Notes under the pieces: model-generated
Seen by the model: only the letters and a program-made list of their open reading frames with translations
The model's database searches: none
What the model was told of the DNA's origin: nothing
Made by a program: the position numbers and the translations under genes
Part shown: positions 54,491-63,091 of the stretch, in pieces
How positions within the stretch are numbered: position 1 is the first letter of the stretch
How the letters are laid out: each line of letters starts with the position of its first letter
NCBI GenBank assembly: GCA_963752855.1
Contig: CAVVZX010000019.1
Coordinates: 61,081-125,080 of the forward strand
Direction of reading: 5' to 3'
Source: DATJPW01 sp963752855
GTDB lineage: Bacteria; Desulfobacterota; Desulfomonilia; Desulfomonilales; Desulfomonilaceae
Length of the DNA: 64,000 nucleotides

Positions 54491-55450
54491 TTAATCTCTC
54501 CCGGGCCGGCGAGGTATCACGGAGAGGAAAACGTCTTCCATTGATGGATCGATAGCCTTCAATGAATGAATCTCTATCCCTTCAGTCTCCAATGTTTTAC
54601 GAATAACTTCGGCTTGCAGTTTCTCGCTGACGCGCACATGAAGGGAGCCGCCGAAGACATTTGCGTCCAAAATTATGGGCAAACGAGAAAGAACGGCCCT
54701 GGCTCCGGCGAGATCAGAAGGAACCAATTCAAACATCTCGCCCTCAACCAATGTCCGAAGCGAATGGGGCGCGCCCAACTGGATTATTGAACCCCCACTC
54801 ATCAGACCGACCCTCGTTGTCCTTTCCGCTTCATCGAGATACGCGGTCGTAACAACTATGGAGATGCCCTGCTTGAGCAGATCGTACAAAATTTTCCAGA
54901 AGTCACGGCGAGATACCGGATCGACGCCGTTTGTGGGTTCGTCCAGAAGCAACAAAGCCGGGGAATGGATCAACGCGCACGCCAGTCCTAATTTCTGCTT
55001 CATACCGCCGGAAAGCGCGCCGGCCAGTCGATCCTTGAAAGGCCCCAGTCGGCTGAAACCCATCAACAAATCAATGCGGCCGCTTCGTTCCTTTTTGGGG
55101 ACTCTGAAAAGATCCGCATAAAAGATCAGATTCTCTATAACGGTGAGGTCCTGGTACAGGCCGAACCGCTGCGGCATGTACGCCAAATTCTCTTTGACCC
55201 CCTCAGGATCGTCCACAACGGAGATTCCATCCACCCATATGTCGCCAGAGGTCGGCTCCAGTATGCCGGCCATCATTCGCATGGTCGTAGTCTTACCGGC
55301 CCCGTCCGGCCCTACCAAGCCGAATAACTCTCCACGCCTAATTTCGAGATTTAGATCGCTAACTGCGGCTGTGTCGCCGAAGTTCTTGCACAGATTAGAG
55401 ATCCGGATAATTGGAGTATCGTTCAGGCGTTCAGGGGGTTGTCTTGTCAT
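54491..55450 (-). CDS. ABC exporter ATP-binding protein
   Basis: A 319-aa ATPase. 'ISNLCKNFGDTAAVSDLN', Walker A 'GPDGAGKTTTMRMMAGIL', 'YMPQRFGLYQDLTVIENLIF', signature 'LSGGMKQKLGLACALIHSPA' and Walker B 'LLLDEPTNGVDPVSRRDFW' are intact. With the next gene it equals the two halves of YbhF. It starts 20 nt inside the end of the membrane fusion protein gene, implying coupled translation. Confidence 0.92.
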   Translation of the reverse strand: MTRQPPERLNDTPIIRISNLCKNFGDTAAVSDLNLEIRRGELFGLVGPDGAGKTTTMRMMAGILEPTSGDIWVDGISVVDDPEGVKENLAYMPQRFGLYQDLTVIENLIFYADLFRVPKKERSGRIDLLMGFSRLGPFKDRLAGALSGGMKQKLGLACALIHSPALLLLDEPTNGVDPVSRRDFWKILYDLLKQGISIVVTTAYLDEAERTTRVGLMSGGSIIQLGAPHSLRTLVEGEMFELVPSDLAGARAVLSRLPIILDANVFGGSLHVRVSEKLQAEVIRKTLETEGIEIHSLKAIDPSMEDVFLSVIPRRPGRD

Positions 55451-56468
55451 GCGGGCTATCGCTCACTTTTGAAGCCGGTTCCACGTCTATCCTGATGTAA
55501 CCCTCAGCCGGCATACCAATCTTTAATTCCTGCTCCCGATTGAGGATGGTAATCTTGACTTTGTATACTTGCTTGATCCTTTCTTCTCTGGTTTGAACGT
55601 TTTTCGGGGTGAATTCCGCCCTGGGAGAAATGAACGTGACTACACCGGAATAGATCTTCCCCGGAAAGGTGTCAGTGGTTATTTCTGCTTTTTGGCCCAG
55701 TTTTACCCTGCCTAGATCTCTTTCGCCCACGTATCCTTTGAGCCACACTTCATCTATGGCGGCCACCGTGGCCACAGGCGCCCCAGGCAACACAACCTCT
55801 CCCAATTCGGCAGCCTTCACAAGCACGGCTCCGGAAACGGGCGTCGTCAGCACAGAATGCTCTACATCCAGCTCTATCCTCTTGAGTTCCCACTTCGCCC
55901 GCTCCAGGCGGTGCCGGGCCGCCCGGATCTGCTGTTCCCTGGGGCCCTTTTCACATTCGTTCAGCTTCTCCAGAGCGTTGTTATATTCTTCCCTCGCCAC
56001 TTTTAGGGCCATCTCTCTAGCGTCGAAGATCGAGCCGGATACGGCTCCTTCCTTGTAAAGCTTCTCATATCGATTGAACTCGTCTTGAGCATTTTTCAAT
56101 CTGCTTTCCGCAGCTTTGAATTGCGCGCGGGCTTGTTGGATTTGCTCGGAACGAGTTCCTTCCTCCAATTCATCCAATACAGCCTGGACATTGGCAATCT
56201 CAGATTCTGCGGCCCCTTTCTGGGACAGAAGAGTATCCGTGTCCAATGTGGCGATTGTTTGAGCTTTCCGCACGCGGTCCCCTTCTTCCACCGTGAGGGA
56301 GTCGATTTGCCCTGCGATTCGGAAAGAGAGATCGACTTCCGTAGCCTCGATATTGCCACTGACAAATATCTTGTCAGTGGGACTTTTTTTGCCTTGGGAA
56401 TATAGCCAGCCTATGGCAGCGCCGGCGCCAATTAAGATTACTATGAGCGCTATGACGATCTTCTTCAT
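55431..56468 (-). CDS. HlyD/YbhG-like membrane fusion protein
   Basis: A 345-aa periplasmic adaptor anchored by an N-terminal helix (MKKIVIALIVILIGAGAAIG). 'VSGNIEATEVDLSFRIAGQI' starts the lipoyl half, a long coiled-coil hairpin runs from about residue 75 to 190, and 'TPVSGAVLVKAAELGEVVLP' and 'EITTDTFPGKIYSGVVTFIS' form the return lipoyl and barrel parts. It leads the five-gene exporter operon, which lacks its own outer-membrane channel. Confidence 0.9.
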   Translation of the reverse strand: MKKIVIALIVILIGAGAAIGWLYSQGKKSPTDKIFVSGNIEATEVDLSFRIAGQIDSLTVEEGDRVRKAQTIATLDTDTLLSQKGAAESEIANVQAVLDELEEGTRSEQIQQARAQFKAAESRLKNAQDEFNRYEKLYKEGAVSGSIFDAREMALKVAREEYNNALEKLNECEKGPREQQIRAARHRLERAKWELKRIELDVEHSVLTTPVSGAVLVKAAELGEVVLPGAPVATVAAIDEVWLKGYVGERDLGRVKLGQKAEITTDTFPGKIYSGVVTFISPRAEFTPKNVQTREERIKQVYKVKITILNREQELKIGMPAEGYIRIDVEPASKVSDSPHDKTTP

Positions 56469-56825
56469 CTTTTTCCTGTAATGAAGCGGTCCGGAACCTA
56501 ACGGGGCCCCGGCGCGTTAGTCCGTTATCGGTTGATTCTGAAATCAACTATCTTATACCGCGTGGTGGTCCATCTTATAAGCAAAAAGAAAAAAATGACA
56601 TGAATGGCAGGCCGACATTCAAGGATCCATCTCATAGTTAATTTCGCGAGAGGCAAGCGGAGGCGCTTCGTTGTTAACCTAATGGTTAATTCGCATGAAA
56701 ATAACACATTATTAATTGTTGTTGCTAAGGATATCTATGATTATGTTTAAAGATTGACAACATTAAAACGTTGTGATATCCACGCCCGAGGCATAAGGGC
56801 CGGAGCGATGCACTAGGAGATTTAA
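56469..56825. promoter_or_regulatory. Divergent AT-rich promoter region with inverted repeats
   Basis: A sigma70-like promoter TTGACA (56754-56759), 17-nt spacer, TATCCA (56777-56782) reads toward the helicase gene. An imperfect inverted repeat ACAACATT-AA-AACGTTGT overlaps its spacer, a likely operator position. A perfect TTAACC-N4-GGTTAA repeat lies at 56674-56689. The stretch is clearly more AT-rich than neighbouring genes. No gene is seen in it. Confidence 0.5.
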
Positions 56826-59800
56826 ATGTTTGGAAAAGTAATACAATTGAAGAAAAGTGCAGCAGCGCCTAGCCGGGGGGGGGAGTTGCCATCGGAGATA
56901 ACTCGCCAGTTCAACACGGAAGTTCTGGAAAGAGGTCTCAAACTTGCGGAAGCTTCGCGAATTTCACACATTAACTTCGGAAGAGAATCATACTTCGGCC
57001 TAGTGACAGAGCCTTCCGGGAAGACATTCAACGCTCACGTGACCCTCGATCCTGAGTCTAAGGTGCTGACCAGGGCGTCGTGCCAATGCTTCCGATCTTT
57101 TACCCGGACTTACTGCCATCATATCGTCTCCTTTGTCCGATATATTTTACGACCTGACTCTGAAACAGGGCGCTTGAGAAGCCTTGGCGAAGATTTTGAA
57201 GACAGCTTCTGGCACGAAATCAGTTGGTACGGATTTAAGAATTTCGGCGATTCACTGCTGGGGTTCAGATGTCTCGCCAATCACGGCGGAGAAGGGCTCA
57301 GAATAACATTTTCGGACCGCAATCAGCACGAAATCCTGTCGTTGATGCCGGGGGAAAGACTAGTTGACGAATATCTCCATGAATTCTTTGACATTATCCG
57401 GCGTGACATAGACGCTACCTTGTTCAAGAGGATGTACGGACGAAAACTTAAGGATCCGAATGTCCCCTTCCTGCGCCGTAGACCCTGGCAGTTGACGGAC
57501 TCCGAGGAAGAAATTAACAGACGCGGTTTTAAATCCGTGCGACAGCACCTTGAGGATAGTGTCTGGCACAGAATAGCTAAAGTAGGTTTTCTCACCTGCG
57601 GACGGAACGGCGGGACCTTTCGTTTCCAATTCTTGGAACACAAACAGGAATTGATAGTAGAAGCGTTCGACGAAGACGACGCTCCCATACTCCGCCTCGT
57701 CCCCCCGCGTAGTCATATCGGGACGATTATAGAGACAGCCGAGAAAAAGGAAGCCATAGGTACGGATCTGTTCATACATGCAAGGGCGTTGAAGACCGGA
57801 TACCGCATTGATCTGACCGAGTCCTCGGGTCTGAAAATAACGCCCGTAGTAGAGAATCCGGATCCTGACGCAGAGCCTGGCTCAGCGTTTCTTGATCGGA
57901 CGGAATTGGACCAACACTTTTTCGGGACCTACTATTTTTTCCCCGATTGGGGTTTCTTCAGGATAACCGCCAATGCAGGCGGCCTGCCGCCGGACTACTT
58001 TTCTCCGCAAAAGAGCGCCGTTGTCCCCGCGGACAAGATTACGTCATTTCTCGATGAGCATGGCGCAATTCTCAGGGCTGACCCGGCGATTCTAATGGAT
58101 CCGGGGCTACTCGAGCGGAAAACGGTCGAAAATTATCAACACGTCACCATTGACCATAAAGAAGTAAGTCAAGACGGTGTAACGCTGGAAGTAAATTACG
58201 ATTTTGGAGATGTTCGGATTTCATTCCGCGATATTTTCGAGGCTCGGAAGAGTCGAAAACGTTTTCTGATTCAGGGAACCACTTGGATCGACACTATGTC
58301 CTCGGAGTTCGCGTGGATGGACGGAGTGGATGAGCAGAATCTGGGTGAAAAAAACACGCTCCGACTCAAACCCACGGAGTATCTCCGTGTCCTGGCAATG
58401 CATGACCAGCCTGACAAGCGCTTTTCAGCCGGCACGAAGCGCTGGTTCGACGGACTGGCGAATCTCCGAGGCCCAGGGCGACTCCCGTCCATCAGCGAAA
58501 TGAAGGGTAGGCTCAGGCCGTACCAAAGAAATGGTTACGGTTGGTTGTGGTTCTTGTACCGAGAACGGTTTTTCGGGCCTTCTATGCGATGATATGGGAC
58601 TTGGAAAGACCCATCAGGTAATGGCCCTCATGAGCGCGATATTGCGCCAACCCACGGATAGGTCCGACAGGATGCGATTCCTGGTAGTCTGCCCCACTAC
58701 GGTTCTTAGTCATTGGAAAGACAAAGTAATGCAGTACTGTCCGCACCTCGATCCATACGTCTATCACGGCACGGATCGTTCTTTCCAAGAAGCCTTTGAC
58801 GAGCACTTGCTTATTATAACTTCTTACGGCATTGCTTTGCGCGACATAGATATTTTGTCAAGTTTTCGCTTCAATCTGGTCATCCTCGACGAAGTCCAGA
58901 CCATCAAAAACAAGACGACCAAAACCTATTCAGCGATTAAGGAACTCCAGTCGATTTGCGCCATAGGCCTGACAGGCACCCCGATCGAGAACAGCCTGAC
59001 GGACCTCAAAGCGCTATTCGATATAATTCTTCCCGGCTACCTCATGTCCGATTCAGCGTTTGAAACACACTTCCGATTTCCCATTGAGGAAGACCAGGAT
59101 AAGCGAACGGGAGAAAAACTTTCCAGAATGATTCACCCCTTTACCCTGCGGCGTAAAAAAGAGCAGGTGCTCAAGGAATTGCCTCCAAAAATCGAGGATA
59201 TTCGGCGCTGCAGTCTGAGCGAGGACCAAATCCGCCTGTACAGAGATGTCGTGGAAAATCAGGGCAGAGACCTGGTTCAAGCCTTGAAAAGCCCCGACGG
59301 GAATGTGTCCTATATTCACGTATTCGCGCTTCTGAATTATCTGAAGCAGATTTGCGATCACCCGGCCTTGCTTGAAGGAGAAACAAAGGATTATAAGCGC
59401 TATAATTCCGGGAAATGGGACCTGTTTGTCGAGCTTCTAGAAGAGAGCCTCGGGTCCGGTCAAAAAGTGGTGGTCTTCAGTCAGTACGTAAGGATGCTGG
59501 AACTCATCGAATCATTCCTGAATGATAGGGGCATTGAGTTCGCCACGATCAAGGGCCACACCCGGCGCCGCGCAGAAGCTGTGAAACGCTTCAACACCGA
59601 CCCGAAGTGCATGGTCTTCAGCGCTTCCCTGCGAGCGGCGGGCCTCGGAATAGACCTAATCGGAGGCTCAGTGGTTATCCATTATGACCGGTGGTGGAAT
59701 TCGGCCAGAGAAGAGCAAGCGACGGACAGGGTCCACAGAATAGGTCAACGACGGGGCGTCCAAGTTTTTAAACTCATTACGGAACGGACCCTTGAAGAGA

Positions 59801-59919
59801 AGATCGACTCCATAATATCGCGGAAGAAACGACTCATGGATTCCGTGGTAAAACAGGATGATAAATCGCTTCTGAAGCACTTCTCGCGGCAGGACCTGAT
59901 AGAATTGATGTCTTTTTGA
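56826..59919 (+). CDS. SNF2-family helicase/ATPase with SWIM zinc finger, one frameshift
   Basis: About 1030 aa. Near residues 86-99 'CQCFRSFTRTYCHHIV' is a SWIM finger (CxCxnCxH). A long middle region of about 450 aa has no motif I recognise. The SNF2 ATPase core begins 'RLRPYQRNGYGWLWFL'; an extra base near 58562 breaks the frame, which continues 'NGFSGLLCDDMGLGKTHQVM' (Walker A), 'LVILDEVQTIKNKTTKTYSA' (DExx), 'GLTGTPIENSLTDL', 'VVVFSQYVRMLELIESFL' and 'WWNSAREEQATDRVHRIGQ' (motif VI). Such proteins remodel nucleoprotein or aid transcription (RapA-like). Divergent from the exporter operon. Confidence 0.87.
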
Positions 59920-60133
59920 CCTCGGACACGGTCAAGATTTTCCGTCTGCTTACATAACCTGAATGACATCGGATTTTAACAAATCTCTTGACAGCGTAGA
60001 AGCAGCATTCTAGAAGCAGAATAATCACGAAAATTGATTCCCACGGACCAGGAAAATACAAAGGGGACCGCGACTTTCATAACTCCGTTTCCCATAGGAT
60101 CACGTAGCCGAAACGGCGTTCGACAAGGAGAAT

Positions 60134-60424
60134 ATGCTTATGGGATCGATAAGCGAGCTTTGCTGGACCAGCGCAGAGGATCTATTCCGGGAACTGGACT
60201 TGGACAGCTTGTATGCTCGACAAGTGGCGGTGCTTCGGTCATTCTCGTCACGGAATTATCCTTATGTTGTTTTGATCTATACCGGTAAGATTACTATTGG
60301 AATCAATTTAGTGAATGCTTGCGAGGATGACGACTATTCCGGTCGCTCCGGCGGAAGGGCCGATCGGAGTATTGGTATGAGTGGCCTATTTTCCCGGAAT
60401 CATGTGGAAGAGCACAGCGAGTGA
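60134..60424 (+). CDS. 96-aa hypothetical protein coupled to a cupin
   Basis: Unrecognised. 'SISELCWTSAEDLFRELDLD' and 'SRNYPYVVLIYTGKITIGIN' look folded; the C-terminus is rich in Gly, Ser, Asp and Arg. AAGGAG precedes two possible ATG codons (60134 and 60140). The stop overlaps the GTG start of the next gene (GTGA), so both are probably made together. Confidence 0.6.
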   Translation: MLMGSISELCWTSAEDLFRELDLDSLYARQVAVLRSFSSRNYPYVVLIYTGKITIGINLVNACEDDDYSGRSGGRADRSIGMSGLFSRNHVEEHSE

Positions 60425-60756
60425 AGTCCTTCGACTTGGTGAAATTGGCCGCAGCTCAGGGCGGGGAATATGTCCTGGCCACGAAGGATTTGCATAGTCG
60501 AGCATGTTATTTAGTGTATGGTCTTCTTAAACCGGGTGAACAAGGTCGCTTAATAAAGCCGGGCGACGGATACGAAGAAATCCTCTGCGCAGTGACAGGC
60601 TCGCTATTGATGAAGCTTTCCGGGGGAGAGGTTGCGCTGGAACCGGGCCATGCTGTGCACATCAAGTCGACTGATTCGTTCTATATTTCCAATCCGAATA
60701 ACGATCCGGTGGTGTATGTCATAGCCGGGGGCCGCTCTGAATCTGATCAAGCTTGA
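60421..60756 (+). CDS. Small cupin-domain protein
   Basis: A 111-aa single-domain cupin. 'GLLKPGEQGRLIKPGDGYEE' and 'LCAVTGSLLMKLSGGEVALE' with 'PGHAVHIKSTDSFYISNPN' give the beta-barrel pattern. The metal-binding His residues of motif 1 (HxH) are absent; only one His is kept in motif 2, so it may bind a ligand without catalysis. GTG start at 60421 overlaps the upstream stop. Confidence 0.75.
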   Translation: MKSFDLVKLAAAQGGEYVLATKDLHSRACYLVYGLLKPGEQGRLIKPGDGYEEILCAVTGSLLMKLSGGEVALEPGHAVHIKSTDSFYISNPNNDPVVYVIAGGRSESDQA

Positions 60757-60795
60757 AAACCTGTCCGACATCTGATACTTTTGGGGAATGCATGG

Positions 60796-60883
60796 GCCTG
60801 AGTGGTGGAATAGGTAGACACAAGGGACTTAAAATCCCTTGGGGCTTGTCCCCGTGACGGTTCGAGTCCGTCCTCAGGCACCA
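60796..60883 (+). tRNA. tRNA-Leu (anticodon TAA), CCA encoded
   Basis: The acceptor stem GCCTGAG (60796-60802) pairs with CTCAGGC (60873-60879), followed by A and CCA. The anticodon stem GGGA/TCCC holds the loop CTTAAAA with anticodon TAA. A long variable arm (GGGGCTTGTCCCC) and the T arm GACGGTTCGAGTCCGTC identify a class II leucine tRNA. Confidence 0.97.
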
Positions 60884-60888
60884 GCAAT
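60826..60888 (+). repeat. Left copy of 63-nt direct repeat (3' part of tRNA-Leu)
   Basis: The segment from the anticodon stem to just past the CCA end is repeated at 62652-62714 with a single difference (A60880 against G62706). This is the usual form of a site-specific recombination target for tyrosine integrases. Confidence 0.85.
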
Positions 60889-60985
60889 ACACACCTCGTG
60901 AACAAGTTGCGCCGTGGTTTAGTAGTAATCCCGGTAGCTTGAAAAATGCGGCTTTTGTTCAGTCCCTCGAAAATAGTAGTGATTT

Positions 60986-62354
60986 ATGGAAACCCATTTC
61001 CAGTATGGAGGCAGAAGCCTGCTGAATAGTCGTTTCGACGTTGAAATCCCGTGGCGGATCGAAGAAGGAACACGCTTCAAGGTAATCCTACATGACCGGG
61101 AGCTTCTTGGTTCCATGGGATATTTCCTGTCGTTTGACCTGTACACTTTTTTTGCTCCATCCCATCCCGAGCGTCACTTTGCTTATTGGGAGATCCCTCT
61201 GAGGGCGCTGAAGCACGAGCAAACCGAACTTGTGTTTCGGGACGGGCGGTTGGTCATTCCGGGAGGTGGGTGGTTCAAGCAGTTCAAACCCAAGTGGAAA
61301 GGTGAGAGGGAACTTTTGGGCTATTGCACCCTCACCGTATCGCTATGGCGCAGGTCACTCGGACAGCGTCGGCAGTTGGAGAAAAAATGCTCGGATCATG
61401 TAGCGCTCAAGGATGAGCGGGACCTTCCGTTGGAAGCCATGCTCGTTGCTGTTTCTCAGAGGTGCAATCTGAAATGCCCATTCTGTACGAGAGAACATGG
61501 AGAAGGGCTGGAAGCTGCCGTTGTCAGTGAGGAGGTGTTTAATCGAGTCCTCGATGAATGTCCCAATCTTATGTACGTTGGCTTGCAAGGAATAGGCGAG
61601 CCCCTTCTCAACCCGGACCTATTCCGGATGGTCAAAGAGGTACGGAAGAGGCTGCCGACGTTGGGCAGATTGGCTCTAACAACTAATGGAACGCTGATGA
61701 ACCGGGACACGGCTGTGCAGCTGATTGACGGGGGACTCAACAACATCACCTTTTCCGTGGATGGCGCTACAAAAACCACATATGAGAAGAATCGGTTGGG
61801 GGCCAACTTTGAAAGCGTGATTGGGAATATCGCCGCCGCGGTTGAATACGGCAAATCCACCCGAAGAAAGGATCTCTGGTTTGCTGCAAATTTCATCATC
61901 ATGGAGGACAATGTTCAGGAAGTCCCCGCTTTTGTGCGGCTCGCCGCCGAACTAGGCATAGACACCGTCGGTTTTTATCGGGGCAGAGAATATCCTAGCG
62001 AGCAGCTGATGCCTATTGACGAGAGTGAGTTAAATCCTGCCATAAATGAGGCAACTGTCCTTGCCAAGGAACTGGGCCTCAGTCTCAAATTGGCTGATCC
62101 CACCAGATCACGCCAGAATTTGTTTTTTTATGCAGGGTGTTTATCTCTGGCTGTCGGTGAAGTTCTCCCGTGTCACCGCATGGAACCCCCCGGACATCCG
62201 TGGCCGGTCCGGATTTTTGGAAACTTAAAGGAGGAATCACTGACCGACATTTGGAATAAACCGGAGTACCGCCAGGTACAGGAGGCAAGTTGCCCGGGGC
62301 ATCCTGCAGGACGAGTGCAGCGGTTGTACTCACTGCTCAAGTGTACGTTACTAA
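60986..62354 (+). CDS. Radical SAM/SPASM-type protein with N-terminal extension, one frameshift
   Basis: About 456 aa. Residues 1-150 form an unrecognised N-terminal domain. Cys160, 164 and 167 in 'SQRCNLKCPFCTREHGEG' bind the SAM-cleaving iron-sulfur cluster; 'YVGLQGIGEPLLNPDLFRM', 'LALTTNGTLMN' and 'GLNNITFSVDGATKTTYE' complete the barrel. Near the end an extra G in GGGG (about 62296) shifts the frame; correcting it gives 'ILQDECSGCTHCSSVRY' and TAA 62352-62354, a Cys-rich SPASM-like tail with C-x2-C-x2-C. It lies between two copies of the tRNA-Leu 3' end. Target unknown; peptide or glycan modification is possible. Confidence 0.85.
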
Positions 62355-62651
62355 GGGCGCCGCTCTGGCTGAGCATCGTGTGACTACATTTTCGGGAACG
62401 CAACACTTATTGGCGCATGCCTCAGAATCGTTTACCACGAGCTTGAGGTTTAATAGCAAATTTAAAGAAGATAATTTTCCAGGGAGGCGGCAAGATAGAA
62501 ATCTTTTCTCCGTTGTTACGCTCAGCCCCCGATACTCGCCTGAACTTCGTGCGTGAATTTTGCGTGACCCTGTCGGGAATACTTTGTGCTTTTGGAGCAA
62601 TGGGCGTCTCGGTGACTGTTTGATATGACAGGTTGCGCGTTTTTTTTCTCA

Positions 62652-62714
62652 GACTTAAAATCCCTTGGGGCTTGTCCCCGTGACGGTTCGAGTCCGTCCT
62701 CAGGCGCCAGCAAT
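62652..62714 (+). repeat. Right copy of tRNA-Leu 3' end (att-like direct repeat)
   Basis: 62 of 63 bases match 60826-60888. The 5' half of a tRNA is missing (it is preceded by TTTTTTTCTCA), so this is not a second tRNA gene. The 1.8-kb span between copies has the size of a minimal or decayed island; no integrase gene is visible inside it. Confidence 0.85.
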
Positions 62715-62768
62715 TACAAAACGTTATGCCACAGCGACGAAGGTGGCGTTTCTTTTTGAGGATTACGA

Positions 62769-62906
62769 GTGCGGGACTCTTCGTTTTTGGTGGAAAGGCT
62801 TCCGGTTGATCTGCTGAACGAAATTCATAGATTTAAGGGCTCCAATACCTATCACTTGGAAAGAGCTTTGAGGCTCTATGTGAAGGTTATGAAGGAGAAG
62901 GTTTAA
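62769..62906 (+). CDS. Tiny ribbon-helix-helix-like protein (45 aa)
   Basis: GTG 62769 with GAGG about 8 nt upstream opens a 45-aa frame: 'SSFLVERLPVDLLNEIHRF' then 'KGSNTYHLERALRLYVKVM' and a basic end. A short strand followed by two helices with LP-x-DL and N-TY-x-LERALRLY is the look of MetJ/Arc (RHH) DNA-binding proteins. It could be an antitoxin or excisionase-type regulator left from an integrated element next to the att-like repeat. Too short to be sure. Confidence 0.5.
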   Translation: MRDSSFLVERLPVDLLNEIHRFKGSNTYHLERALRLYVKVMKEKV

Positions 62907-62943
62907 GGAAACCCGCAAAGATCTCTCTGCTTTTTCTCCGAGC

Positions 62944-62978
62944 AAAAAAAACCCCAATGGTTTAGGAGGTCATTGGGG
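62944..62978 (-). terminator. Rho-independent terminator of the outer-membrane protein gene
   Basis: On the minus strand CCCCAATG (62978-62971) pairs with CATTGGGG (62959-62952) around an 11-nt loop and is followed at once by eight T residues (A8 at 62944-62951 on the plus strand). It lies 114 nt after the stop of the gene ending at 63092. Confidence 0.85.
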
Positions 62979-63091
62979 GCAAGACACGGGTATGAGTCGT
63001 GTCAGAATTTCATTATATCGTAACAGGCTTCCTAAATTGGTCAAGCCTGTTGGTGATCCAGATCAATCATTTAGCCTTGCAAAAAGGCATA

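Noticed and set aside
62522..62713. 63-aa minus-strand frame across the tRNA-Leu fragment
   Set aside because: It is antisense to tRNA-derived sequence ('EDGLEPSRG' type text is a common spurious translation) and has no ribosome site or family.
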